Shown: positions 9,183 to 17,474 of the stretch, one piece after another
How the letters are laid out: each line of letters opens with the position of its first letter
How positions within the stretch are numbered: position 1 is the stretch's first letter
Assembly (NCBI GenBank): GCA_021299715.1
Contig: JAJTEL010000001.1
Location: 127,397-191,396, forward strand
Origin: Ilumatobacteraceae bacterium
GTDB lineage: Bacteria; Actinomycetota; Acidimicrobiia; Acidimicrobiales; Ilumatobacteraceae
Length of the DNA stretch: 64,000 nt
Direction: 5' to 3'
Notes under the pieces: model-generated
Told to the model about the DNA's origin: nothing
Database searches by the model: none
What the model saw: the letters and a program-made list of their open reading frames with translations, nothing else
Made by a program: the position numbers and the translations under genes

Positions 9183-9737
9183 TCAGTCGCGATAGGTAAC
9201 CGTGGGGTGCGGGCGCTGTACCGCGGGGGCGGACTGAGACGGAGACCCAACATAAATAATTCCGACCACTGTGTCAGACGTTGCCATGTCGCAGAAGCGG
9301 GTGATTGCGTCGTTTGCGCCTTTGGCGGGTGTGCTCCACAGAGCCGCTAAACCGAATGACTCGGCCATGAGTAAAAGGTTTTGAACGCCTGCGGCAACCG
9401 CGTACGAGTTTTCAATAGTTTCAGTGTCGGAACTGCCCTGTGCATACGCCACTACAAAGATGAGTGGTGCGCGCGTGTACTTAGTACGTGTTTTGGCAAC
9501 TTTGGCAGGGTCGTCACCGTGAGACTCCATGCTGTCGGCAATGGTATTTCCGAGTAGTTCGCGTGAAGTGCCGCGCACGACACAGATACGTAGTGGCCAT
9601 GTTCGCTTATGGTTCGGAGCGAAGTGGGCCGCACTGATAAGGGCATCAATGTGTGAATCGCTGACGTGTGAATGAGCGTCGATGAAGATATTGCTTCGAC
9701 GTGCCGCTATGAGCGAAGCCAATTCTTCTGGTTGCAT
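9183..9737 (-). CDS. Nitroreductase-family flavoprotein
   Basis: A 184-residue protein of the FMN-dependent nitroreductase family (MQPEELASLIAARRS..., AAHFAPNHKRTWPLRICVV, AAGVQNLLLMAESFGLAALWSTP). Such enzymes reduce nitro compounds, quinones or flavins with NAD(P)H. The ATG at 9737 is chosen because the upstream gene stops at 9739, leaving one base between them, and because family N-termini begin at this point. It is the third gene of a probable lysS-dapD-nitroreductase operon. The physiological substrate is unknown. Confidence 0.85.
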   Translation of the reverse strand: MQPEELASLIAARRSNIFIDAHSHVSDSHIDALISAAHFAPNHKRTWPLRICVVRGTSRELLGNTIADSMESHGDDPAKVAKTRTKYTRAPLIFVVAYAQGSSDTETIENSYAVAAGVQNLLLMAESFGLAALWSTPAKGANDAITRFCDMATSDTVVGIIYVGSPSQSAPAVQRPHPTVTYRD

Positions 9738-9738
9738 G

Positions 9739-10656
9739 TCAGTTCTTGTGCAAGTCTGCGTTGAGGCCGCCCCACGAACCAGAACGGGCGATGACTTCCA
9801 CTGCACCCGTGAGTGAATTGCGGCGATACAACAATCCGGATTGACCAGAGAGCAAACGTGCCTTCACTGGCGAACCAGACGGATCGATGACAACTGTTCC
9901 GGCAGTGACATAGAGACCTGCTTCAACAATGCAATCGTCACCCAAACTGATTCCGATTCCGGCGTTTGCTCCAAGAAGACAGCGTTCTCCGATGGTGACC
10001 ATTTCTTTTCCACCACCAGAGAGAGTTCCCATAATGGAAGCACCGCCGCCAATGTCAGAACCGTCGCCAACTATGACGCCTTGGGAAATTCGACCCTCCA
10101 CCATTGACGCACCCAGTGTTCCTGCATTGAAGTTGCAGAACCCTTCGTGCATGACAGTGGTTCCAGCAGAGAGGTACGCACCAAGACGCACACGACTTGC
10201 ATCGGCAATGCGAACGCCAGATGGAACGACATAGTCGGTCATTCGAGGAAACTTGTCGACTCCATGAACGGTGAGATGTTCGCCCTTGCGCGCAAAATTC
10301 CATGTCACCGATTCAATCGCATCAATTGCGACAGGGCCGCGTGAAGTCCACGCAACGTTCTGAAGGTGTCCGAAGATGCCATCGAGATTCATAGAACGTG
10401 GCTGCATGAGGCGATGTGAGAACAGATGAAGTCGCAAGTAAGCATCGGCGGCGTCAGCAGGTGCAGCTGATGTGTCGATAGAAAGTGACACCGAGCGAAA
10501 GGCAACCCCTCGTTCGCGATCGGATTCAGACGAGAGCTCAACAGATGGAGCGTCTGCGGGTGCATCTCCGAGACCAAGTGCGCGAAAACGAACGTCGAGC
10601 GTCGCGCCAGTTGCATCGAGTGTGGCGATTCCAACGCCCCAGGCTGTGTTTGTCAC
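9739..10656 (-). CDS. dapD: Tetrahydrodipicolinate N-succinyltransferase, actinobacterial type
   Basis: A 305-residue trimeric left-handed beta-helix acyltransferase that succinylates tetrahydrodipicolinate in the DAP/lysine pathway. The sequence carries a run of hexapeptide repeats ([62 protein letters not shown]) and the actinobacterial N-terminal domain seen in the mycobacterial enzyme. The start is GTG at 10656, inside a GTGA that overlaps the lysS stop, so translation is probably coupled to lysS. Placing a DAP/lysine enzyme behind lysyl-tRNA synthetase links precursor supply with charging. Confidence 0.93.
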   Translation of the reverse strand: MTNTAWGVGIATLDATGATLDVRFRALGLGDAPADAPSVELSSESDRERGVAFRSVSLSIDTSAAPADAADAYLRLHLFSHRLMQPRSMNLDGIFGHLQNVAWTSRGPVAIDAIESVTWNFARKGEHLTVHGVDKFPRMTDYVVPSGVRIADASRVRLGAYLSAGTTVMHEGFCNFNAGTLGASMVEGRISQGVIVGDGSDIGGGASIMGTLSGGGKEMVTIGERCLLGANAGIGISLGDDCIVEAGLYVTAGTVVIDPSGSPVKARLLSGQSGLLYRRNSLTGAVEVIARSGSWGGLNADLHKN

Positions 10657-12161
10657 GAGAAGACCTCCGGTCGAAGTGTTGGGAAGAGAATGACGTCTCG
10701 AATGGACGCAGCACCACCGATGAGCATGACGAGACGATCCATGCCAATACCGAGGCCGCCGGTAGGAGGCATGCCGAATTCAAGTGCCCGCAAGAAATCT
10801 TCGTCAACGGTTCCGGCTTCGGCGTTCCCCGCCTCTTTCTGGCGTTGCTCGTCTTCGAAACGAGCGCGCTGAATGACGGGGTCGTTCAATTCTGAATACG
10901 CATTTGCCAGTTCGCGGCCACCAACAAACAGTTCAAAACGTTCTGTGAGGTGGGGGTCGTTGCGGTCTTCGCGAGCGAGTGGGCTTATTTCCACGGGGTG
11001 TCCGGTGACGAATGTGGGTTCACGCAACGACGACTCACAGAGATGCTCGAACATTTCTTCGATGATCTTTCCGGGGCCATGGTGCTTTTCAACTTTGACG
11101 CCATGCTTTTCTGCCAGAGCAACAAGTTCGTCTCGTGATTGCGAAGGGTGAACAGTGACGCCCGTTGCCTCGGTGACAAGGTCAACCATGCGAACGCGCC
11201 GCCACGGCTTTGCGAGGTCAACCTCCACGTCGTCAATTCGCACTACTGATGACCCTGTTGCATCTTTGGCTGCATTGACAAATAGCACTTCAGTGAGGTC
11301 CATGATGTCGGTGTAATCGGCGAATGCCTGGTACAGCTCCATCATGGTGAATTCAGGATTGTGTCTAGTGGAGATACCTTCATTGCGGAAGACGCGACCA
11401 ATTTCGTAGACACGTTCCATGCCGCCCACAATGAGTCGCTTCAAGTGGAGTTCAAGCGCGATTCGTAAATACAACTGCATGTCGAGAGCGTTGTGATGTG
11501 TAAGGAATGGTCGTGCATGTGCACCACCTGCTTCCATGTGCAACACGGGGGTTTCCACTTCGATGAATCCGCGCTCGTGAAGAGTGCGTCGGAAACTTGC
11601 GATGACCGCATGACGAACAGCGAACATTCGGCGAGATTCTTCGTTTCCAATGAGATCTGCGTATCGCTGGCGGTACCGAGTGTCGGTGTCGGTGAGACCA
11701 TGCCATTTGTCGGGAAGTGGGCGCACTGCTTTAGAAAGAAGAACAAGCGACGAGACTTTGATGGATAACTCGCCCTTACGAGTTGTCATGACGGTTCCTG
11801 CTGCGCCCACCCAGTCGCCAAGGTCTAGATCGTTAATGGCGTCGAATGCATCGTCGCCCACCACTGCTTTAGAAACGAACAGTTGGATTTCTCCAGAGCG
11901 GTCCTGAAGAGTGGCGAAAATAAGTTTTCCTTGGTCACGTTTCAACATGATGCGACCCGCAATGTTGACCGACTCTTCAGTTTCTGTTCCAGCGTCTAGG
12001 GCGCCATGAGCCTCACGAATCTCGCCCAAGGTGTGAGAGCGGTCGTAACGGTACGGGTAGGGGTTTGTTCCCGATTGGCGAAGGGTGTCGATGGCGGCCA
12101 GGCGTCGAGCCTTTTCTTGCTCTAATCCGCCAAGGCTTTGATCCGATACTTCTTCACTCAC
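10653..12161 (-). CDS. lysS: Lysyl-tRNA synthetase, class II
   Basis: A class II synthetase of about 502 residues that attaches lysine to tRNA-Lys. It has an OB-fold anticodon-binding domain ([23 protein letters not shown]), motif 2 ([23 protein letters not shown]) and motif 3 ([15 protein letters not shown]). The frame extends to an ATG at 12206, but the first 15 residues are unlike the family. The GTG at 12161 (V-SEEVSDQ...) is preferred, with TACCGT 9 bases upstream. It is divergent from the M15 peptidase gene and the first gene of an operon with dapD. Confidence 0.93.
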   Translation of the reverse strand: MSEEVSDQSLGGLEQEKARRLAAIDTLRQSGTNPYPYRYDRSHTLGEIREAHGALDAGTETEESVNIAGRIMLKRDQGKLIFATLQDRSGEIQLFVSKAVVGDDAFDAINDLDLGDWVGAAGTVMTTRKGELSIKVSSLVLLSKAVRPLPDKWHGLTDTDTRYRQRYADLIGNEESRRMFAVRHAVIASFRRTLHERGFIEVETPVLHMEAGGAHARPFLTHHNALDMQLYLRIALELHLKRLIVGGMERVYEIGRVFRNEGISTRHNPEFTMMELYQAFADYTDIMDLTEVLFVNAAKDATGSSVVRIDDVEVDLAKPWRRVRMVDLVTEATGVTVHPSQSRDELVALAEKHGVKVEKHHGPGKIIEEMFEHLCESSLREPTFVTGHPVEISPLAREDRNDPHLTERFELFVGGRELANAYSELNDPVIQRARFEDEQRQKEAGNAEAGTVDEDFLRALEFGMPPTGGLGIGMDRLVMLIGGAASIRDVILFPTLRPEVFS

Positions 12162-12170
12162 AGAATCTCT

Positions 12171-12176
12171 ACGGTA
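12171..12176 (-). promoter_or_regulatory. Candidate -10 box (lysS)
   Basis: TACCGT on the minus strand, 9 bases before the preferred GTG at 12161. It implies a very short leader. Confidence 0.4.
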
Positions 12177-12214
12177 GTTCGCGCAACCACTAAGAGTGGA
12201 AGCCATTGTCCAAC

Positions 12215-12220
12215 TACGGT
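12215..12220 (+). promoter_or_regulatory. Candidate leaderless -10 box (M15 peptidase)
   Basis: TACGGT, 6 bases before the ATG at 12227. It supports this start over the in-frame TTG at 12206. Confidence 0.5.
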
Positions 12221-12226
12221 GAAGTT

Positions 12227-13564
12227 ATGCGTTTTTCTCGGAGTGTGGTGGCTGTCGCACTTCTCGCTCTTGGCCTTGCAACACCAGTTCGTGCCGACTC
12301 ATCCGCGGACTTTCCCACGCGTCACTTGCAGCCCACCTTGTCCGTTTCCATGAACATCTCACTAAAGGCGCCGATTGCACGGCGGATTTCGCGAGCCATT
12401 CAGAATGCAGGTGCAGTTGCACATAACGTCAGTTTCCCAACGGTGGGAATGACTGCGCACGTGCGAGATGGCAGGTATTTGATGCGACTTGGAAGCCGTT
12501 GGCGCGTTCCTATGGCAACCATGGTTGCTCCACTTGAGTACCTTCGCGCTGTTGGCGGCGATGCCATGGCAGAGGCTGCCGGGGTAGGGAAAGTGCTCAT
12601 GGGTGAGACATCTGCAGGCATGCGTGGGGCACAGGTCGGGGACACAATCATCTTGCGAGACGGTGGCTTTCGACCACAGACTTTCGTGATTGGCGCAATT
12701 GTCCCCAACGCTTTTGTTGACTGGGGCGACATTTTTATTTCTGCTGAGTCGGCCACCGTTCTTGGAACCTTCTCACTCTCACGCATTACTGCTACACATA
12801 TCCAGTCGTATAGCCGAATAGTTTCGCGATTGCGATCGGAAGGAATTGTCATTGGGGACACCTATCGCATGCGTCGTTCGTGGGACAGGGAAAACCCAGA
12901 CGGAACGTTGGGGCCATCAACACTAAAGAAGTTGCTGGGGGAATTTACGTACAGACCAGCAGGTGGAAGCGCAATACAAATTGATGACCGGTGGAAGGTG
13001 AACAACATTTTGTGGCGACACACTTTTGAAGACATTTCCATACGCAACAACTGCCACAAAGTTGTTGTTGATGCAATTCAAGGTGCACTTAGCGAGGTTC
13101 GTGCGAAGGGGTTACAGCGATTCGTTGATGTAGCCAATGCCAATCGATACGGTGGCTGTTATGTAGGGAGATACAACCGAATGGCCGGAAAATTCGGTGC
13201 GCCATCTCGTCACGCGTACGGGGCTGCGCTCGATATCAACACCACCGAGAATTACCAGTGGGCAACACCAAAGATGAATTGTGATGTTGTGCGCATCTTC
13301 CGAAAATGGGGGTTTGCATGGGGTGGGAATTTCTGGCCTGCCGACGGAATGCATTTCGAATACGTGGGCGAACGCCGAGACACCATTGGTTACCCATCTC
13401 GGTACTGTCCGAACTCGGTTGCAGTTCCCACAACGACTTTGCCTGAGTTCACGGGTGGCACCAGCACAACCACCACATCGTCAACCACTACATCGTCAAG
13501 TACGACAACTACCACCACCTCTCCCACGACAACCACGACTGTGCCGATAACCTCAACAACGTGA
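12227..13564 (+). CDS. Secreted M15-family (VanY-like) D,D-carboxypeptidase with Thr/Ser-rich tail
   Basis: A 445-residue exported protein. The signal peptide is about residues 1-24 (cleavage near VRA-DS). The middle part is unrecognised. A C-terminal peptidase M15 domain has SRHAYGAALDIN (His and Asp zinc ligands near residues 329 and 336) and GMHFEY (third His near 374). Such enzymes trim D-Ala or cleave stem peptides in peptidoglycan. The protein ends in about 35 residues that are almost only Thr, Ser and Pro, probably a flexible wall-spanning tail with no LPXTG or membrane anchor visible. The TGA overlaps the GTG of the LpdA-like gene by four bases (GTGA). Confidence 0.85.
   Translation: MRFSRSVVAVALLALGLATPVRADSSADFPTRHLQPTLSVSMNISLKAPIARRISRAIQNAGAVAHNVSFPTVGMTAHVRDGRYLMRLGSRWRVPMATMVAPLEYLRAVGGDAMAEAAGVGKVLMGETSAGMRGAQVGDTIILRDGGFRPQTFVIGAIVPNAFVDWGDIFISAESATVLGTFSLSRITATHIQSYSRIVSRLRSEGIVIGDTYRMRRSWDRENPDGTLGPSTLKKLLGEFTYRPAGGSAIQIDDRWKVNNILWRHTFEDISIRNNCHKVVVDAIQGALSEVRAKGLQRFVDVANANRYGGCYVGRYNRMAGKFGAPSRHAYGAALDINTTENYQWATPKMNCDVVRIFRKWGFAWGGNFWPADGMHFEYVGERRDTIGYPSRYCPNSVAVPTTTLPEFTGGTSTTTTSSTTTSSSTTTTTTSPTTTTTVPITSTT
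13447..13561 (+). repeat. Low-complexity Thr/Ser codon tract
   Basis: The 3' end of the M15 gene is built from ACA/ACC/ACT and TCG/TCA codons, including a near-direct repeat of ACCACATCGTCA-type units. It encodes the Thr/Ser tail and is a likely site of length variation between strains. Confidence 0.7.
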
Positions 13565-14928
13565 ACCTCAACAAGCGTTTGGTCATCATTGGCGGCGGTC
13601 CTGCAGGAAATGCAGCCGCTACATCAGCAGCGCGTAAAGGCGTGGAAGTCATTGTTGTGGAACGCGAGATTGTGGGTGGAGCCGCACACCTATTGGACTG
13701 CGTGCCGTCAAAGACCATGATTGCAACGGGTGGGGCTATGAGTTTCACCGAAAGCCTCAGTGGAATGGGACTGTCTAATCGCGATGCCGAAATTGACGTC
13801 AACGCATTAACCGACCGTATTGAAGGCATCAAGAATCGCCTGTCCAACGACATGACATCTTTGTTGCAGAGCCAGGGAGTCACCATTATTCGCGGCTCGG
13901 CGCGGTTACTAAACGCGAACACCGTGCACGTCGATGCGAGCGACGGAACGACACATCAAATTCAGGCCGACGACATTCTCATCTCCACCGGAACGCGTCC
14001 GCGCATTCCTCAGTTCGCCCAGCCAGACGGAGATCGAATTCTTACAACGAGAGATTGCTACCCGCCTCGAATTTTCCCAGAGAGCGTCACCATCATTGGC
14101 TCTGGTGTCACCGGAGTGGAATTTGCTCACATGTTTGCTTCCTTTGGGTCGAAGGTGACATTGGTTGTGTCACGTCAGCAGGTTCTGCCTGGAAAAGATC
14201 CCGAAGTCGCAGCAGTGCTGGAAGAGAATTTCTTGTCTCGTGGCGTTCGTTTGTACAAAGGTGCACGTGCCACCAACATTGAACGCACAGAACATGGTGT
14301 TCGTGTTGTCTGTGACGACGGACGAGTCTCTGAAACCACACATGCCGTTCTTGCTATTGGTTCTATACCAAACACAGAAGACCTTGGGCTTGAAGAAGTT
14401 GGCATAGAGATGGATGGTGGTTACATCGTTATTAATCGCCATTGTCAAAGCTCGGTAGAGCACATCTACGCCGCTGGTGACGTCAGTGGAAAACTGCCAT
14501 TGTCTTCTGTTGCATCGATGCAAGGCAAGAAAGTGGCCGAGCAAGTTGTTGGCGGACCACGCGGACCACATCGTCATCTCGACTATGACAAAGCAGCCTC
14601 TGCAATTTTTACTGAACCAGAAATTGCCGATGTGGGTCTGGCCGAGGCCGAGGCATTTGCGTCAGGCAGAAAGATTCGCGTTACCAAAGTTCCGTTTGCC
14701 ACTACGGCGAAAGCTCTTATCAATAACGACTCACGTGGTTTCGTGAAGATAATTAGCGACCCCGCAACAGGTGAAGTGTTGGGCGGATCAATTGTTGGTC
14801 GTCACGCAGCAGAACTCATCAGCGTTATCGCACTAGCGGTAACAGCAAATCTCAAAGTGTCCGACATTGAAGAGTCTTTGCTTGTGCACCCGGCACTTGC
14901 CGAAGCGTTGTCTGAAGCAGCCGAATAG
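13561..14928 (+). CDS. LpdA-like flavoprotein disulfide reductase (probable NAD(P)H:quinone reductase)
   Basis: A 455-residue protein of the dihydrolipoamide dehydrogenase family: an FAD-binding GGGPAGNAAA, an NAD(P)-binding GSGVTGVEFAHMF, a second FAD motif (HIYAAGDVSG) and a C-terminal dimerisation domain. The redox-active CX4C is broken: the second Cys (C47 in DCVPSK) is present, but the first position is Ala42. M. tuberculosis LpdA (Rv3303c), a quinone reductase, also has GGAAxLxDCVPSK as I recall it. Unlike my memory of that protein, the C-terminal HP...E pair (LVHPALAE) is retained here. Lipoamide dehydrogenase activity is therefore unlikely. The start is GTG at 13561, overlapping the M15 gene. 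Confidence 0.85.
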   Translation: MNLNKRLVIIGGGPAGNAAATSAARKGVEVIVVEREIVGGAAHLLDCVPSKTMIATGGAMSFTESLSGMGLSNRDAEIDVNALTDRIEGIKNRLSNDMTSLLQSQGVTIIRGSARLLNANTVHVDASDGTTHQIQADDILISTGTRPRIPQFAQPDGDRILTTRDCYPPRIFPESVTIIGSGVTGVEFAHMFASFGSKVTLVVSRQQVLPGKDPEVAAVLEENFLSRGVRLYKGARATNIERTEHGVRVVCDDGRVSETTHAVLAIGSIPNTEDLGLEEVGIEMDGGYIVINRHCQSSVEHIYAAGDVSGKLPLSSVASMQGKKVAEQVVGGPRGPHRHLDYDKAASAIFTEPEIADVGLAEAEAFASGRKIRVTKVPFATTAKALINNDSRGFVKIISDPATGEVLGGSIVGRHAAELISVIALAVTANLKVSDIEESLLVHPALAEALSEAAE

Positions 14929-16692
14929 TTATTCAATAACGACGACAACGTCGCCAGCACCCACGGTGTCGCCTGGCTTCACGTTGATGGCCTTAATGGT
15001 TCCGGTCTTGTCGGCTTCAATTTGGTTTTCCATTTTCATGGCTTCCAAAACCACCACGCTCTGGCCAGCTTCAACAGCCTGTCCAACTTCAACCAATACC
15101 TTCACAATGGTTCCTTGCATAGGTACTGCAATTTGACCGCTTCCGCCGCCGGCGCCACCACCTGATGCAGATGCTGAACGCGCTGCCTTCTTCTTGGTTG
15201 GAGCCGCTGCAGCAACCCCAGCAGATTCAGGAACCCACAACTTCACGTCGAAACGACGACCGTTGACTTCAACAGTTGTTTGACGTTGTACAAGTGGCGT
15301 GTCTGAATCGGTAGGTGCAGAAACAGGGGCTGCATCAATTCCCGACAAATCGAGTACTTCTTCCACCCACTTTGTGGAGTGGGTAACGGCGGCGAAGTCG
15401 GGGTGTTCAAGAATTGCGATGTCTGCAGGAATGGTTGTGGCTACGCCTTCAACAACCATTTCTTTGAGCGCCCGAATTGTTCGGGCGATTGCAGTGTCGC
15501 GGTCTTTGCCCCACACGATGACTTTGCCAACGAGGTTGTCGTAGTACTGGCTGATTTCGTCACCCGACTCATAACCACCATCGAAGCGCACGCCGAATCC
15601 GTCGGGGGCGGTGAGTTTGGTGATGGGACCGGGCGAGGGGAGGAACTTTCCGCCCGCTGGGTTTTCTGCGTTGATGCGAACTTCAATGGCGTGTCCGCGC
15701 TGAAGTGCACGAACTTCTTTTTGTGTCATGGGAAGTTTTTCGCCCGATGCAACTCGGATTTGCCATTCCACAAGATCGATTCCGGTGATGACTTCGGTGA
15801 CGGGGTGTTCTACCTGAAGACGAGTGTTCATCTCCAAGAAGAAGAAATCACCGTCTTGGTAGATGAACTCAACTGTTCCGGCGTTGTAATAGCCCACAGC
15901 CTTTGCTGCCTTTACCGCAGCGGCACCCATGGCCTCTTCGACACCATCGGGCAAACCAGGTGCTGGCGCTTCTTCAATGAGCTTTTGGTGACGACGTTGA
16001 GCCGAGCAGTCACGTGTTGAGACCCACACAACGTTTCCGTGCTTGTCTCCAACGAGTTGCACTTCAATGTGGCGTGGCCATGTGAGGTAACGCTCAACAT
16101 AAATCTCATCGCGTCCGAAGAAGTTGCGTGCTTCGCGCTGTGCTGAATCCATCGCGTCTTGCACTTCGGCAGCTGATTGCACCACTTTCATTCCGCGTCC
16201 GCCGCCACCGAACGCAGCCTTGATAGCAATTGGCCACCCGAATTCATTTCCGAAGTCGGTGATCTCTTTTGCACTAGTGACGAACTCTGTCGTTCCGGGA
16301 ACAATTGGTGCTCCACCACGAAGTGCAGCTTTACGGCTAGACACCTTGTCGCCCATTTCATCAATGGCTTCTGGTGGTGGTCCAATGAAAGCCACACCCA
16401 TTGCAGTGATGGCGCGAGCGAAGTCTGCGTTCTCGCTGAAGAATCCGTACCCAGGATGTACGCCGTCGGCGCCACTGTCTGTGATGGCCTTCAAGATGGC
16501 CTCGGTGTTCAGGTAACTCTCGGCTGCGGTTTGACCGCCCAGTGCGTATGCCTCGTCGGCAAGGCGAACATGAAGCGCGTTGCGATCGAGTTCTGAATAG
16601 ACCGCAACGGTGGCAATGCCAAGTTCACGGGCGGCGCGGATAACTCGGACAGCGATTTCGCCTCTGTTGGCGATAAGGATTTTTTTCAGCAC
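14929..16692 (-). CDS. Acyl-CoA carboxylase alpha subunit (biotin carboxylase + BCCP)
   Basis: A 587-residue fusion. Residues 1-450 are biotin carboxylase (KKILIANRGEIAVRVIRAA at the start, the GGGGRGMK glycine-rich loop, FLEMNTRLQVEHPVTE active-site region). An Ala-rich linker follows, then a BCCP domain at about 515-587 with EAMKMEN and biotinyl-Lys553. It carboxylates acetyl- or propionyl-CoA with a beta subunit not in this window. The frame stays open to 17343, but that extension is antisense to birA and unlike the family. GTG at 16692 gives the standard N-terminus. The gene is divergent from its own ligase, birA, with 19 bases between the start codons. Confidence 0.93.
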   Translation of the reverse strand: MLKKILIANRGEIAVRVIRAARELGIATVAVYSELDRNALHVRLADEAYALGGQTAAESYLNTEAILKAITDSGADGVHPGYGFFSENADFARAITAMGVAFIGPPPEAIDEMGDKVSSRKAALRGGAPIVPGTTEFVTSAKEITDFGNEFGWPIAIKAAFGGGGRGMKVVQSAAEVQDAMDSAQREARNFFGRDEIYVERYLTWPRHIEVQLVGDKHGNVVWVSTRDCSAQRRHQKLIEEAPAPGLPDGVEEAMGAAAVKAAKAVGYYNAGTVEFIYQDGDFFFLEMNTRLQVEHPVTEVITGIDLVEWQIRVASGEKLPMTQKEVRALQRGHAIEVRINAENPAGGKFLPSPGPITKLTAPDGFGVRFDGGYESGDEISQYYDNLVGKVIVWGKDRDTAIARTIRALKEMVVEGVATTIPADIAILEHPDFAAVTHSTKWVEEVLDLSGIDAAPVSAPTDSDTPLVQRQTTVEVNGRRFDVKLWVPESAGVAAAAPTKKKAARSASASGGGAGGGSGQIAVPMQGTIVKVLVEVGQAVEAGQSVVVLEAMKMENQIEADKTGTIKAINVKPGDTVGAGDVVVVIE

Positions 16693-16698
16693 AGGTGA

Positions 16699-16706
16699 CA
16701 ATATTG
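16699..16706. promoter_or_regulatory. Palindromic bidirectional -10 candidate between carboxylase and birA
   Basis: CAATATTG is a perfect 8-bp palindrome. Its AATATT core (16700-16705) ends 6 bases before the birA ATG at 16712 and 7 bases before the carboxylase GTG at 16692. These are the spacings expected for leaderless transcripts in both directions. The 19 bases between the starts leave no room for two separate promoters with leaders. Confidence 0.45.
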
Positions 16707-16711
16707 CCCTG

Positions 16712-17461
16712 ATGGGACACATAAAAGCGAACCAATCCGAGACGTGGCATGTCACAGTGGTCCCGGAGACGGGCAGCACCAACACAGATCTGCTCGAAAT
16801 GGGGGCCAAGGGGGCTGCCGATCGTTCGGTTTTGCGCGCCGATTTCCAGTCTGCGGGCCGTGGCCGCCTTGACCGAACCTGGGAAGCGCCACGCGGGGTG
16901 AACCTGCTGGTGTCCTTGCTGTTTCGGGAGGTGCCGGAGCGTTTACACGTGCTCACCCAGGTGGTGGCCCTTGCCGCAGCCTCCGTGGCTCGCGATGGCT
17001 GCGGGGTCCCGGTGGTGCTGAAGTGGCCGAACGACCTTCTGGTGGGCACAGAAAAAGTTGCTGGCATCTTGGCCCAGGCCGCGCCGGCTGCACCAAACGG
17101 GAAAATCCCATTTGTTGTGGTGGGCATTGGGTGCAATTTGGGTTGGGCGCCAGAAGGTGCTGCATCGTTGGCGTCTTGTGGCTGGACCCGCCAAATGAGC
17201 CCGCATGATTTTCTTTTGCAGATGCTTCCAGAGATTGATCGGCTGCGTGCATTAGATGAAGCACAACTACATGACGAATACATATCTGGTCTTGCCACTG
17301 TGGGAACTCGTGTGCGGGCACAGATGCCCGACGGAAACGACATTGTTGGGCGTGCAATGGATGTGGAACGAGATGGTCGACTTGTGGTGTTAGACGATTG
17401 TGCAGTGACTCATCGCATTGATACCGCCGATGTGGTGCATCTTCGCGCCGTAGAGGACTGA
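16712..17461 (+). CDS. birA: Biotin--[biotin carboxyl carrier protein] ligase
   Basis: A 249-residue biotin protein ligase that makes biotinyl-AMP and transfers biotin to the BCCP Lys. The biotin-binding loop GRGR (49-52, within QSAGRGRLDRTW) and KWPNDLL are present, as is a short C-terminal SH3-like domain. There is no N-terminal winged helix, so it is a monofunctional ligase and not a DNA-binding repressor of the E. coli type. The open frame begins at 16610, but residues upstream of the ATG at 16712 are antisense to the carboxylase start. Its substrate protein is encoded divergently next door. Confidence 0.92.
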   Translation: MGHIKANQSETWHVTVVPETGSTNTDLLEMGAKGAADRSVLRADFQSAGRGRLDRTWEAPRGVNLLVSLLFREVPERLHVLTQVVALAAASVARDGCGVPVVLKWPNDLLVGTEKVAGILAQAAPAAPNGKIPFVVVGIGCNLGWAPEGAASLASCGWTRQMSPHDFLLQMLPEIDRLRALDEAQLHDEYISGLATVGTRVRAQMPDGNDIVGRAMDVERDGRLVVLDDCAVTHRIDTADVVHLRAVED

Positions 17462-17462
17462 C

Positions 17463-17468
17463 TACCGT
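17463..17468 (+). promoter_or_regulatory. Candidate leaderless -10 box (LCP gene)
   Basis: TACCGT, 6 bases before the GTG at 17475. It starts two bases after the birA stop. Confidence 0.5.
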
Positions 17469-17474
17469 AGGTCT

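Noticed and set aside
16693-17343. N-terminal extension of the biotin carboxylase frame
   Set aside because: It is antisense to birA, has Pro/Ser/Arg-rich unstructured sequence, and the standard family N-terminus begins at 16692.
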